Assembly (NCBI GenBank): GCA_003254885.1
Contig: QANT01007035.1
Span: 1 to 45,690, forward strand
Direction: 5' to 3'
DNA: 45,690 bases
Origin: Purshia tridentata
Taxonomy: Eukaryota > Streptophyta > Magnoliopsida > Rosales > Rosaceae
The position numbers and the translations under genes were made by a program. Positions within the stretch are counted from its first letter, which is position 1; each line of letters starts with the position of its first letter. The notes beneath the pieces were generated by a model. That model made no database searches. It worked only from the letters and a program-made list of their open reading frames with translations, and was not told where the DNA came from. Positions 45,118 to 45,690 of the stretch are shown in pieces.

Positions 45118-45690
45118 TGCTTCCTCAGGTCCTTATTGCCAACCGGGGATGTTTTGGAGCAATTGAAATGAAATTGGGTGGAGGAGGCACCGAAATGGGG
45201 TTTTCGAGCGTTCTTATCAAAAGCATGCGGTTCTTGAGGGCTAGAGCGCTAATCCAAGAGTGGGAAAGTGCTTCCCATCATCTTTCTTGCCAACCGGGCA
45301 CGTTGTGGTGGAAATTGCACGAAATTGGATTAAGTACACACCGAAATGATGTTTTCGTGCCTTCTAAACACGAAATGTGCTTCTTTAGGGATAGAAAGCT
45401 AATCCAAGAGTGAGAAAGTGCTTTCCCATGTCTTTCTTGCCAACCGATAACGTTTTGGTGCAACTTTAACCAAATTGTACAGAGTGGCACCGAAAAGACG
45501 TCTTCGTTCATTCCTAACGCCCAAAGTGGTTCTTTAGGGCTAGCACGCTAATCGAGACATTAGAGAGTGCTTCCACACCTCTTTCTTGCCAATCGGGCAC
45601 GTTTTGGTGCTATTTGGACCCAGTTAGACTGAGTATGCACCGAAATGACGTATTTGTGCACTCTTAGCACCCAAAGCTGTTCCTGGGGGC

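Larger units (their letters stand above)
34528..45690. repeat. Satellite HOR array, right block
   Basis: The array resumes in monomer H, exactly where the left block stopped. A monomers open near 34588, 35741, 36931, 38121, 38411, 39598, 40741, 41741, 42931, 43931 and 45118; most steps are 1.14-1.19 kb. Monomer D reads CTTCCACACCTC and monomer G reads GATTCAATTTAG throughout, unlike the left blocks. An N at 39933 interrupts AACGT-N-CGTTTTGG, where CGT is repeated on both sides, which looks like an assembly join. The array runs off the window. Confidence 0.95.

Overview
The window is plant nuclear DNA of a heterochromatic, probably pericentromeric kind. Three things point to a flowering plant, more likely a eudicot: long tandem satellite arrays, a nested Ty3/gypsy LTR retrotransposon of the Tat type, and an antisense gene with GT-AG introns that encodes a plant mobile domain protein. 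I cannot name the species. I see no intact cellular gene, no rRNA or tRNA gene and no CRISPR array.

Layout. 1-662 is non-satellite DNA holding the open end of a minus-strand reading frame. 663-3724 is satellite, with an AT-rich interruption at 885-1215. 3725-5698 is a 2-kb AT-rich insertion into one satellite monomer. It carries a TATA box, a lone signal-peptide exon that ends in a splice donor, a foldback element and a terminal hairpin. 5699-18596 and 34528-45690 are satellite again. The satellite is a higher-order repeat (HOR): eight diverged monomers of about 138-152 bp, called A to H here, make units of about 1.19 kb. Shortened, hybrid and duplicated units are scattered through it.

The retrotransposon occupies 18597-34527 (15.9 kb). 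It sits inside satellite monomer H, flanked by near-identical 5-bp target duplications, and the HOR phase continues across it. Order: 5' LTR, primer-binding site, gag, a lysine-rich then acidic linker, protease, reverse transcriptase, RNase H, a second RNase H, integrase, a nine-exon antisense gene, polypurine tract, 3' LTR. RT followed by two RNase H domains is the hallmark of Tat/Ogre-type elements. The sense genes are dead: nine or ten in-frame stops, several frameshifts, a 113-bp duplication at the integrase zinc-binding region, and loss of one catalytic acidic residue in both RT and integrase. The two LTRs differ at roughly 58 positions by eye (about 4.5%), so the insertion is not recent.

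The most interesting item is the minus-strand gene at 28108-32059. A plant mobile domain exon of about 1.67 kb is followed by seven short exons and a coiled-coil last exon, all with plausible splice sites and mostly compatible phases. It lies antisense to the element's genomic RNA, which could explain how a retrotransposon can keep introns. It has two frame breaks and one stop. Second in interest is the satellite: several monomer types carry a motif matching eight of nine essential positions of the mammalian CENP-B box, and array subtypes differ on the two sides of the retrotransposon.
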